A DNA stretch of 64,000 bases from Bryopsis sp. KO-2023 (lineage: Eukaryota > Chlorophyta > Ulvophyceae > Bryopsidales > Bryopsidaceae). The notes below the pieces were generated by a model that was not told the DNA's origin, searched no databases, and saw only the letters and a list, made by a program, of their open reading frames with translations. The DNA lies in the NCBI GenBank assembly GCA_030272585.1, contig BSYQ01000002.1:3658001-3722000 (forward strand), read 5' to 3'. The translations under genes and the position numbers were made by a program. This document shows, in pieces, positions 1 to 10,050 of the stretch; the first letter of the stretch is position 1, and every line of letters begins with the position of its first letter.

Positions 1-2598
1 CTGGAAACCACCTGTGGCGGCAGCTGGGATTCTTCTTCGTTGACTGTTGTGTTCAGGAAAGAATAATCCTTGGTGACATCGATCTGGGAAAAAAACTTTA
101 CAGACGTGACATTCACAATCGCCTCCAGCATGAAGGAAGGCCTTTCTTCATCCTGAAAAAAAAACACAACAAGATTAAAAAACTTACTGGAGGCCTTTCT
201 TCTTCCTGACAAAAAAAAAATAAAATAAAAAACTTACTGCTTTTCATTGCTAAAACCAAAAATAAACAAGATGTAAGAAACTTACTGCTTCTCATCATTA
301 AAACCAAAAATAATTTTTTCAAAAAAATCCAAAAACTCTGCACAAAATGATGTCTGTCCGCACAAAAATACAAGATATATATTGGAACGTTTTCCTGTGA
401 GGAGTAATAAAAATCTGAGTGCAGCCTTTCTTTGATTTGCTGATTTGCCACCCTGCTCATTCATGATGAACAGAAAAAAAAAATAGTAATGAAAATATAT
501 AAAATAAAAAAGCTCCTGAACAAAAAAAAATAGTAATGGAAACAAAAAAAATAGAAAAGCTCCAGAACAAAAAAAAAAGTAATGGAAACCTATAAAATAA
601 AAAAGCTCACCTCCTCTTCATCACCGAAATCCAGCCCGGGCTCAGGACTTAATGCACCGGCTTTTTCAGAAAATTCGATTTTCACTTTGAAATGAGCTCC
701 TTGGATATACCGATGACCAGGCAAGATGTCGATGCGGAAATTTTCACAGTCTGTCGTTTTCCACAGCAAACCCCAACTATTATTATTAACATTATTATTA
801 TTATTATTGTTTTTTTAGAGTGAAAATTCAGGGAAAGAATTAATAAGAAAATAAATTGCAGGTTTGCTTACTACCTGTGAGAGTTGAGGTCATGCACATG
901 GATTTGTAAAGCAGATGTGGAGGTTTGTCTTGGAAATCGCCTCCATCAAACCAGTACTCGAGCTCCACGTCAGTCAGATTGATCGGCTTGTTACCAACAT
1001 TTTTTAACCTTCATTAATAAAACAAGCATACAAATGTCACTCGAACAGCAAGACAGAAAGAAAAAACAACTTCGAATGCTGCCTTTTAGACTTTTTTTTT
1101 GCATAACTGTGATAGAAAATTTCAGTGAAGGTGGTTTTACCTTGGCCATAGGCCGTCCAGGGAACACAAACAGACTTTTTTTTAATGATTTTTTTTTTTT
1201 AAATAAAAAAAGCAAGCTTCCAGACCTCGATGTTTACCTGAAGGCAAAGATAGCAAATTTCGACGCGAACTCGTTGTAATAAAAACGCATGTTGGTGAAT
1301 TCGATCGGAAGGTACTCCAACTCCAACACTTTTTTCCTCGGCTTGACAACATCATTATATTCCACCCCAACATCCTGAGGCAGACGGACATCAGGGGCTC
1401 TGTTGCATGTCAGACCATTGAACTTAAATTCCGAAGGCAGCCCCACCTTATAGACAGGCTCCGAAGGCGCCGATGAGTTGCTGAGTCCCTTGTATGCATT
1501 GAAGCCAATTTCCACGTTGGTGGTGTTGTCTAAGACCCCCCCCCCAAAAAAAAACAATCAGGACACGGTTTGGAGCTCCGAATTGTGAAAAATGTGGTCC
1601 AATCAAAGGCAGGGAAAAAAAACAAATCCTGAGCCACTGGTATCACTAGTTACTCTATTTACAAAGAGTAATTCGGGCTATTTTTGATTTTTTCTTTTTT
1701 TTTCTTTTTCTTTTCCCCTGATGTTTTTCTTTCAAGATGTTTCAGGGAAAAAACACCTCCCACAAAAAAAATAAAAATCATCAAACCCAAAGACTTTCGG
1801 AAGTAACCCCAACCCCTGCAAAAATGTTTCCTTTTTTTGTTGTTTTGTTTTTGTTTTTGCCTGTAGGATAGCAGCAAACCTGAATAAAACTGAAGCTCCA
1901 CCGTTTGCATATTATCACTGGTTGTGGTGGAGAATTCGACGCCCCTTTCCTGGGTTATCTGCGACGGTCCAGGGGCTCTGAAAACATCGGCGCCACCCCT
2001 TATAGCTTCACCCTCAGAAAAAGTCCATTGGAGGTTTACATCCCCACTGGAATGCTGGGGACGAACAATTGAAAAAAAAACACATTCTCATTATCACAAG
2101 ACTACAAAACGAAACCACGCTACGAAAAAATCCTGATCAAAATTTCGACCCTTTTTGGAAGATTCATCGCACAAAAACCCGGCTCAGGGTTTACCTCCAG
2201 GTTGTTTTGACACCCCAAACCCCAACGATTCGACCGCTCCGCCCCTCCCCAAAAAAAGCAGCGCGAACAAGAAAGAAAAACACGCGAGGAAGGGGTGGTG
2301 GTGAAGGCAGTGATTTCTTTCCACGACAGACAGCGCACATGAATTTTTGGCGTGCGGCGCTCACCTCGCTGGTAACTATGAATCCCCGGAAAATCGCTGA
2401 CTTGTTTGCTTTTACGGGGTCACCCGTCACGGCCGAGTATTCTATGACCGCCTCGCAACCGCCTATGTCTGGCGAGGTTCCGTTCAATTGCCCTGTCTGA
2501 GGCTCCGACAACGCGCTGTCCGTCGCACCGAACAGCAAACACGCGATCATCCCCACACCCACATGAATCCTCCATGCCACTATGCCGCATGCTGGCAT
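1..2598 (-). CDS. Secreted protein with CBM3-like carbohydrate-binding module (multi-exon, 3' end cut by window edge)
   Basis: Exons read on the minus strand are 2598-2365, 2054-1880, 1529-1238, 1174-1141, 1008-875, 776-611 and 152 to the window edge. Junction phases agree for the first four exons and for the last two. The 1174-1141/1008-875 and 875/776 joins do not keep frame as I read them, so a small exon or different splice sites are missing there. The ATG at 2598 opens a signal-peptide-like stretch (hydrophobic GMIACLLFGA). A first beta-rich module follows (CEAVIEYSAV, VNLQWTFSEGE, VELQFYSDNTTN), loosely like COBRA or CBM2/3 folds. The exon at 1008-875 starts LKNVGNKPINLTDVELEYWF and the last exon holds DVTKDYSF; these match the usual start and end of CBM3 modules. 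NVT, NTT and NSS sequons fit a secreted glycoprotein. It probably binds cell-wall polysaccharide; no catalytic domain is visible. Confidence 0.6.
188..205 (-). other. Candidate 18-nt micro-exon inside an intron of the CBM3-like gene
   Basis: The 18 bases are preceded by a polypyrimidine-TCAG acceptor and followed by a GTAAGTTTT donor. They would add EEERPP in phase 0. They are a near-duplicate of the first six codons of the next exon (DEERPS at 152). A second GTAAGTTT-flanked segment at 238-249 and a third with a damaged acceptor near 275-300 show that the splice-site unit was tandemly duplicated. Whether it is spliced in is unknown. Confidence 0.3.
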
Positions 2599-3216
2599 AC
2601 TTTTCCTTCTCAGAATTCCCCGGAAAAACCAAGCTAGCACCACCTCACTCTCCGACTGTGTTTTCCTTCTTTCTATATTTTTTTTGTTTTTGGTTTCCCC
2701 CTTCGCCGTTTTATCGTGTTTTTTTTTCTTCGAGTGTCTTTACCACACGCACGTACAAAAAAAAAGTATGAAATCACAAAGCGGAAAAACAGCACGAAAG
2801 CTGGAACTGAAACACTTGCGCTATCTTTCCGAACCCCCGAATGCAACCTGATTGAAAAATGGAGCGACGCGCTGTTACGCTGAAACGCAACTGGGAGGTC
2901 TTGGCAAGAGGGCCTTCGGGCAAATGGATCTGCCTCCGAGTCACCTCCTAGCAGTCAGTGTCCGAGTGATTGGCAGTCATGCGAGTAGGATATTAGACGT
3001 GGAACGAGGTAATAATTAGTGGATTAGGATTGCTGTCATAATGTATTAGTCATGTGAATGCTGAAGGATCATTGGTTCAGGGAAGAGTACCTTCACAAGT
3101 TCCACAGCCTTGGGAATTATACTTAGGTTAGGTTGAGTACAAGAGGGGAATGAACAATCATGTAAGCACTCTGATCTTGGCACACAACTAAGGCTCAGAC
3201 ACACACACACATGTGT
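2599..3216. other. Intergenic, probable upstream region of the CBM3-like gene
   Basis: Long T and A runs are present (around 2675-2740 and 2757-2768). I see no coding signal, RNA gene or TATA element that I can support. Confidence 0.4.
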
Positions 3217-4986
3217 CACAAGTAGAAAGGGGTCCTCCCACGACACCGTCGTCACGACAGTGTCGTGGTGTTGGGCGTCGTGACGATGTCACCACTTGCA
3301 CCACGACGTCGTCACGACGCCCATCCGCTCAGGGACGTTGCGAAATCGAGTGACGAGTGACGTGGCCATAAAGGTCCTGGAAAAGGTCCTCGCTCGTGCT
3401 GAGAAGGCACACTGCGCAAGCCAAGTGTTAGTAAACTGGGTGGGATGATATCTAAATCGTGCAGAATTCGTCTAAAACCTGAGAAAATCTTGCAAAAATC
3501 TGACGCATGTTCGCTCATCTCGCAACGAGTTGGGTTTACTGGCTCAACTAACCCTCCAACTCGCCATGCGCTTAACCCATTTGGTTGTTCGAACTTCCAC
3601 CTCCCGTGTTTCAGGACGGCGGGATACTGGGAAACGCAGCAGGGACAGAAAATTGGCCTCAGCCGACTCGTGGTCCTGGAGTGAGGGCTATGGGGGTAGA
3701 AAAGTTTCGTGCATTGATACTTTTCTTTGTTCAGGGTCTATGGAGGACGGCCTGATTTCGTGACGAGAAAGCTCTTTGCCGACGGGGCGTTCGAAAAGGT
3801 GGTAGGGTAAAGTGTTTTCAGAAAACCTTGGCAAGAAATTGTTTTTCGACGGAAACATTATTTACGAAAACTGTCTGGGAGAAAGCGTATTTCATATAGT
3901 GTTCGGTTTGTGCCGCGCAGGACAAGACGACCGCTTGTCTGGCGAGAAAGGTCAAGAGGAGCACCCTCTACCCCTGAGGTTGGTTCGTTACCAAAACAAG
4001 GAAATGGGAAACAACATTCTCAAACCCTTCCTGTTCTTTGTTCGATTGTTTCACTGGTCGTTTATTCAACCGACTCTGTGTCCCTGGTTAGGTGACTTTA
4101 ACAAGGGTTCATACATTGAGATCTGGGAGCCTTTAGAATCAAGAAGGAGCCATTGCCCGCTCAGCCATACAGCCTGTATGATACAGGACTTGGAAAAGAG
4201 GTTGGGAAATGGTATCCAAATCGAACAAACACTGACCAGAGAAACACCAGAGACGGTGAACAGATGTGCTGCAGTTACCCCAGAATGCTTTTTGATCAAC
4301 TTTATGAGCTCAAAAGCACAAGAGAAACAGTCAGATGGAATGTGGAGAATCAGAGACAGGGCTAATAGTCTGTTCTGTAATAGGTCTGTTCTTGGTTTCC
4401 TGGAAGGGGTGCCGATAATAGCGGAGACAGGTGCTGGATGTTTTTTTAGGGCCTGAGGTTGGCCTGAAAAGAGAGAGAAGAAGAAACATAGAGTGGGGTT
4501 TTGTATTGGTTTTTGCATGTGTGAGAGGGGAGAAGCTATGAAAGGGAGAATTCTGATGGATCTCTTTGTAATTTTGATCGATTTGTAATTATGATTATTG
4601 TGTGTGCTCCCAAACTGTCAATTGTTTCAATCTAATTCAATGAGAAATTAGAAAATGTGATGAATCAGAGAGAAATGGCAAGCACTAATGATGATTCAAC
4701 TGGTAAAATCGAACAAATAATTGCGGTCAATCTTCTGTTACGTAACAATTATAAAAGATACGTATCCAGAGCACGTGAAAGACCTTTCGTCCACGTCACC
4801 AGCGAGGGCCCATCCCACCCACGACTAGTCGTGACGACGCCAAAAATCGACGAAATTTGTCGTGGGAGGCGTCGTGGTAGCGCCACGACACTCCTATCGC
4901 AGTGTCGTCACGACGCTCCACGATGCCTACCACGACCCTCACAAGCGAACCACGACTAGTCGTGGGGACACCCCTTTCTACTTGTG
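3217..4986. mobile_element. Segment bounded by inverted repeats rich in CGTCGTGACGAC palindromes
   Basis: CACAAGTAGAAAGGGGT at 3217-3233 has its exact 17-bp reverse complement at 4970-4986, and CA-rich sequence lies outside both copies. Just inside each copy is a block of about 100-160 bp made of overlapping CACGAC/GTCGTG motifs (3239-3322 and 4815-4965); the right block carries the palindrome CCACGACTAGTCGTGG. This could be one terminal-inverted-repeat element of about 1.8 kb, or two opposite copies of a small MITE-like repeat. I found no convincing target duplication. Confidence 0.45.
3440..4004 (+). other. Possible small multi-exon gene, not resolved
   Basis: Short coding-looking blocks are separated by splice-like signals. 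One near 3566-3690 reads MRLTHLVVRTSTSRVSG, then SADSWSWSEGYG before a GTAGAA donor. A block after TTTGTTCAG near 3735 reads YGGRPDFVTRKLFADGAFEK before GTGGTA. A third near 3815 reads ENLGKKLFFDGNIIYENCLG. A last one after GCCGCGCAG near 3920 reads DKTTACLARKVKRSTLYP and stops. The basic N-terminus could be a mitochondrial presequence. The phases do not join cleanly and I recognise no family. It lies within the inverted-repeat-bounded segment, so it may be a captured gene fragment. Confidence 0.2.
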
Positions 4987-5375
4987 TGTGTGAGTTCAGC
5001 GTATTTTTCTGTGAACTCACGAACAAATGATGAATGAAAAACACACAACAACAATCTCACAAGCACTCTGGCCATCATCAATGTCAACACACTCAGCAGG
5101 AATTAAAAAGTAAAAGAAAACATTGTGCCAGCTTGAGCCCATCGAGCCTCTCCCTGAGGCAGTCCTAGTGACCATCCCCTGCACTTCAAAAAAAAAAGAG
5201 ATCTCTAGAACCTTCCTCTCATTTTTCAGAGAGAAGGGAATAACCCCAGCAACGAAAAAAACTATCGCCCAAGTCTCCTTAGTCGCAACGGCGGCGCCTC
5301 GACCTTTTGGGTTCTTCCTTGATCGAGGTCGCTATTGTGTGGGAGCGCGTGTGCTCGTAATGCTGTTTCCCGGCA
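4987..5375. other. Intergenic
   Basis: I see no gene or RNA here. The minus-strand coiled-coil gene ends at 5376. Confidence 0.35.
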
Positions 5376-6304
5376 TTACGTCTTGTGTTTTTTTTTGTTG
5401 GGGTCTTTCTGCCGACGCTCTTCAGCCTCCGTAACGCCAACACGCCCCTTCCCCTTTCCCCATGAACGTCTGTGATGCCTTTCATTCTTGGACTCCCTAT
5501 TTCTCTTCCTTTGAGATTTTGCGGAACGACTGCAGTTAGTCGATGGAGAACCAGGCACACTTTGACGGTTCTTTGCCTCCAAGGCGGGAGACTGATCTAG
5601 ACAAGCAGGTGGCGTGCATTTCGCTGTGGCTGGCGTCCTGGCCACACCACGGCTTGTAAGTTTTCCATTCTTAGTCACCAGTGATTTTTTCGCCTTATCT
5701 CGCTCCTTTTTCTCCATCTCCTGTTCATTCAGGTCCGCCTCGCTCATTTTGCTCTCCGCGATGGACAAGGGTGACATGATTTCGTCTTCTGTCGGAGACC
5801 ATCTCAAGGGGGAGTTGGGCGCCTCTGGAAAAAGGTGTCCGTCGGAAGGAGATAACCGGATCTTGATGACGAGAGGTTGACGGTCGGGCGCCCATCGGTC
5901 TGAAAAGAGGATCGTGTCGTCCCTGCACACGACGCCACGAATGTTTCGTGAACTAATAAGCTTGATAGAATCTGTGACGCACGTCCATAATATCTGAAGG
6001 GGGAGGAAGGGGGACGTTCAGTCGTGTGGCAATTTCTGCAGTGGGGAATGCGGTACCTGGAGCAATGAGAGCAAATGGACTTCTCCTCCTCCGACGGCGC
6101 ATTGATTTCTCCGCTCAGTTTGAGCTTCAATTCGCGGAGTTCCTCCTCATGCGCCGCCTTGACGACTTCCAGCTTTCGTTCCGCGTCATGCCTTCTTTTC
6201 TCCTCGGCCTCAAGCTGGTCCCTGGAAGTCCTCAGCTGGACTTGACTGTCGGCCAGTCTGCAGACTTGGAGATCGAGAACTTTGGCCTGCAAAGGGACAT
6301 CCAC
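5376..6304 (-). CDS. Two-exon coiled-coil protein with basic, low-complexity C-terminus
   Basis: Exon 6304-6057 joins exon 5922-5376 in frame (phase 2) across a GTACCG...GTGCAG intron, giving 264 residues if the ATG at 6304 is the start. That ATG lies just before a possible acceptor (CTTTGCAG), so one or more 5' exons may be missing; MKKPRHKDQRYVDEDKKRAL near 6750 is a candidate. Residues 8-75 form a charged heptad coiled coil (LEAEEKRRHDAERKLEVVKA) ending in a CxxC (ICSHCS). Exon 2 has an acidic, proline/serine-rich part, then EQEMEKKERDKAKK and an Arg/Lys/Ser-rich tail. The family is not recognised. A nuclear or scaffolding role would be a guess. Confidence 0.5.
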
Positions 6305-7260
6305 ACCCAGCCCACATCAAGAAATACAGTTTCACAGAGATTGTAGAGAAAATTAATATATAGTTTTAACTATCAATTGTAACGGTGTAGTGTGCATGAA
6401 ATGATGAACAGCGGAAGCAGCAGCAGTGCTGCTGCAGCACTTACTCATTTATTTTGTAAACGAACCCCAATCGGAATAAGCTCGGAGGAGATCAAATGGG
6501 AACAGCCCGAAGGCGCACTCGCAGTCTAAACGGCGCTTCACTCGGAAATTCTCTCCTCACCTCGAAGAGAAATAGCGAATGCTTTCCTTTAAAAAAAAAG
6601 AAAGAACCTCGAGAGGGGTAACCTCGCGAGAACAAGGATGCTGTGGGCTGTACTGTTCAAGGTACATTCTGACAAATTAAGATACGCACGGAGCGCTCTC
6701 TTTTTATCCTCGTCAACATATCGTTGATCCTTGTGTCGTGGCTTCTTCATGATCCTGTTCCTGGGAATGCGACAATTTGGAGCAGCGCCGCCACCTTGGG
6801 GTAGGCAGTGCGCAAAAGTCTTCCTTCCCACCTTTCAACGACCTGATTGCTTGGATGACTGGTTAGATTGTTGCGTAACCAAACTAATTAGTTGTAACTA
6901 CTTTGGGATATTTCGAAAACCATCCAAAATACCACAGCAACACAACCTTAGAGTGATCTTTCTGCACTGATTTCAATTATTTAGTATTTGAGATAAGAAG
7001 TTTCCAGCTTGTTGTGAAACCGGTGGGACAAATGATATTAAATATAATATATAGAAATGAATGCATTTTTATTGGACCAAAGTAGGAGGAACTCTGGCTT
7101 GTGGTATTTGAAGGGACTTTGGTTGGAACAGGGCTCGAAATTTTTACAGTAAAAACTGTGAATTCAATGTAACACAAAAAGTAAACCAGCCCATTCAACC
7201 AATGATTGGTTTTCTTTTTCACCAAGAGTGTATGGTGGTTCAAATATGAATTCCAGCCAA
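6305..7260. other. Intergenic, possible upstream exon of the coiled-coil gene
   Basis: A minus-strand block ending near 6620 at a GCGAG/GTTACC donor-like site could be a first exon, but its phase does not fit the exon at 6304. A GCAGCAGCAGTGCTGCTGC near-palindrome lies near 6415-6440. Nothing else is supported. Confidence 0.3.
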
Positions 7261-8839
7261 CACCTCCACATGTATTTTTTAAACTAATGTTCTTCGTTCA
7301 GGTTGGGGCCAATTTCGGTTCGTTTTCGACTACGTTCGAGTCGGATCGTTTTCCAGTTCAGGTGAAGATTTATCCGACGCAAAAAGACTGTTACGGCCAT
7401 CCCTCTGCAGCAAAGACTCATATTTCCCTCCAGGGAAAAATGTACTTGAACAGGACAATGCTCCAGAGCTTTCGTTCCTTCTAAGAAACGAATGGAACGA
7501 ATAGATAATTATCTATTATGTCCACCGCTTTCTTTTTTTCGATCGGCGCTCAGTTGTCCGCAGATAATGTATGTGCGAAAACAGGTCCGCCGCCATCCAT
7601 GGTGCTGACAGAAGACAAGAAGAAACGGTCCCCCGGTCAAAACCGGTCCACGCCGGTCGACTCCACCCCTTGGAGCGGGAACGAACGTGGCGGCGGAAAA
7701 GACCGAGAAGCTCCCACCAGAAAGAGTAAAAAAAACCCCTTGTGTGTCGAGGTTGGTTGTTTTTTTGTTTTTCCATTCGTACACATCCCGCGCATGCAAA
7801 AAAACTCCAGTCAGTTTTTCCACCACTCTTTCGCAAAAATTCACTTTTTTTTTCCGGAACCTTGAAATAGCTCCGTTACGTGAGCGCACGTGGCCATTGA
7901 ACCAACCCCCCCCCTGCCTCTCTTCGATTTTTCTGGCACCGTCTCTTGTTTTCGTTTTTTTTTTTTTTTTTCTGCCGCTAAGGCTGTTGTTGACCGGCGA
8001 AACGAAAACCGCCCCCTCACCCCTCTTCTATTTTCAGAGGTCATGATTGTGCCGGCGAGCTAAAGAATTTCAGTCGGAAAAAGCGAGCGCAGCAGCGAGA
8101 AAGGATGCAGGAAAAAAGGGCAACAGGTGCAGGGCGGTCGAAAATAAAAAAGATTCGACGGAACGAAAGCGGATCTTCGCGTCTGTCTTTTTTCTTTTTT
8201 CCCTTTCTTTCTCTTCTTGTTTTATTTATTGATTGCTCCGTTCGTTTTTTTTTTTCAGAAGAGGTCAGGGAGAAAACAAATTCGACTTCGTGGACGACAG
8301 GGTACCGATTTTTTTCCAGGTTTTTCTTGAAGGGAAACAACTCTTGTTTTCACTATTTTTGGGCTTTTCTTTTTGCAGAAGGCAACAGGAGCAGAGAAAA
8401 AAAACCCCAATAAATCAACCCACGAGTAAAACAATTCAATAAAAATGAATTTATATGGATGTACATAAATATGTTTATTTTTTCTGTGTGATTTCTTAAA
8501 GGTGTTTTATTTTTCCCAGAAAAAGAAAAGGATGGCTTTGAGAGCAGAACTGAGGTAATATTACTCACCTGTTTGTTTTGTTATTATTTTTTCAATCTAT
8601 CAACTTCTCAGGGTTTTTATTGTTCCCTTACAATAGGAAAGCTTTTTAATTTTTCGCTTTTTATGTTTTCTTTTTTCTCCCCCCCCCCAAAAAAAAAAAA
8701 GAAAACAAAACAAAAACCTTGTCACCGCAGAATTTCCCCCTCCTTACTTTTTCTTTACTCTGCAGAAGAAAGGGTGCGAAAATATCAAGAAAAATTTCTT
8801 CCGAAATTGTCGTTTATTCGAACTCCTAGAAGAAAATAA
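7261..8839 (+). CDS. Candidate multi-exon gene for a Lys/Arg-rich protein (boundaries unresolved)
   Basis: Several strong acceptor-like sites (pyrimidine run plus CAG) each precede short basic coding blocks: near 8038, near 8100 (RKKRAQQRERMQEKRATGAG), near 8262 (KRSGRKQIRLRG), near 8379, near 8519 (KKKRMALRAEL, ending at a GAG/GTAATA donor near 8552) and near 8765 (EERVRKYQEKFLPKLSF then TAA). An earlier open block at 7518-7730 reads LTEDKKKRSPGQNRS. I could not make all phases agree. No family is recognised. The style, with very T-rich introns and tiny exons, matches the minus-strand gene at the window start. Confidence 0.3.
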
Positions 8840-9683
8840 AAGAACATATCTTGTTTTCATAAAAGAAAAACTCCTGTGGTTCTTATGTAAAAAAAGTTTA
8901 TTTTTTTTTGTTTCCTTTTTTCGCTGATCTTCTTTCCCCAGCCAATTATTTATTCCCTGTTAAAAGTAAAGAAGAAAAAAATTGATAACATTGATTCATA
9001 AAAAAAAATGCACCTGCCTCAGGTCAGGGATCACTAAGAAATTCTGGAGCTCTTTTTTTTCCCATATACAAAATAGGGGAAGAAAAGCCTTCTCTTGTTG
9101 GAACAGAATTCTGAGCATTCTCAGAATTTAAAATGGAAAATGATGATTGTTTTTTCTTTACAATTTTCATCAAAAAAAAGGAAAATAGAATTTGATCCTA
9201 GAAAATATTATCTATTTGAAGAAAGACAAACAATAAAAAAAAAGGAAAAAAAATTACTTCGATAATTCTCTCAATAGAATATGATATGTTATGTTACTGA
9301 AGTTTTTTTACCCTTGTTTTTAGTTTCAAGGTCAGATGGAGAGAAGTCTTTTAACCGTGTTTTAATATGTAAGGAGCTCCCATTGCCCGACGGAGTTGCA
9401 TGAGGTAATATCTTGAAATGTGAAATCATTTTTGAATTGAAAATTGAATCAAATCTTAATTTTGTACAAATCAGAAACGGAAGCATTTTTTAAAGTATCG
9501 TTCATTAACAATCATTAAAAAAGATAGAGTACTGAAAAAAAAAAAAAATTTCGTGTGCACGTCCAAAACCCCCCCCCCCCCCCCCCTCTCAAAAAGGAGC
9601 AAAACAAACGAAAACAGTTCGTGTACATATCCAAATCCCGTAAAACAAAACTTTTCGTCCGGGCTTTTGTCCATGGGTCTGGG
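8840..9683. other. AT-rich spacer with a poly-C run
   Basis: A/T-rich sequence without coding signal. It holds a poly-A run near 9536-9548 and 18 consecutive C at 9569-9586. Confidence 0.5.
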
Positions 9684-10050
9684 TACAAGTACTCTCCGTA
9701 CAAGTACTCTCCGTACAAGTACTCTCTCTCTCCAAGTACTCTCTCTCTCTCTCTCTCTCTCTATAAGTACTCTCTCTTTACAAGTACTCTCTCTCTCTCT
9801 ACAAGTACTCTCTCTCTACAAGTAGTCTCTCTCTACAAGTAGTCTCTCTCTCTACAAGTACTCTCTCTCTCTCTCTACAAGTACTCTCTCTCTACAAGTA
9901 GTCTCTCTCTACAAGTAGTCTCTCTCTCTACAAGTACTCTCTCTCTCTCTACAAGTACTCTCTCTCTCTACAAGTACTGTCACTCTCTACAAGTACTCTC
10001 TCTCTACAAGTACTCTCTCTCTACAAGTACTCTCTCTCTACAAGTACTCT
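9684..10050 (+). repeat. CTCT/ACAAGTA minisatellite
   Basis: The motif ACAAGTA(C/G)T followed by a CTCTCT run of variable length is repeated about 20 times. The first units use ACTCTCCGT. The array lies at the boundary between the genic segment and the transposon-rich segment. Confidence 0.9.

Noticed and set aside
3812..4456. A 214-residue single-exon gene
   Set aside because: The frame runs through apparent splice sites and the reverse strand is also open for 150 codons. No domain is seen. I keep only a low-confidence multi-exon candidate.
6022..6057. A 21-nt mini-intron (GTACCG...ACTGCAG) in the coiled-coil gene
   Set aside because: A 21-nt intron is implausibly short for a nuclear gene of this type, and the longer intron to 5923 joins two coding blocks in frame.
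9553..9842. Open frames with Ser/Leu/Thr repeats over the minisatellite
   Set aside because: Produced by the CTCT/ACAAGTA array; no real coding signal.
9684..10050. CRISPR-like array
   Set aside because: Units have variable CT runs and no spacers of constant length; it is a microsatellite-derived tandem repeat in a eukaryotic genome.
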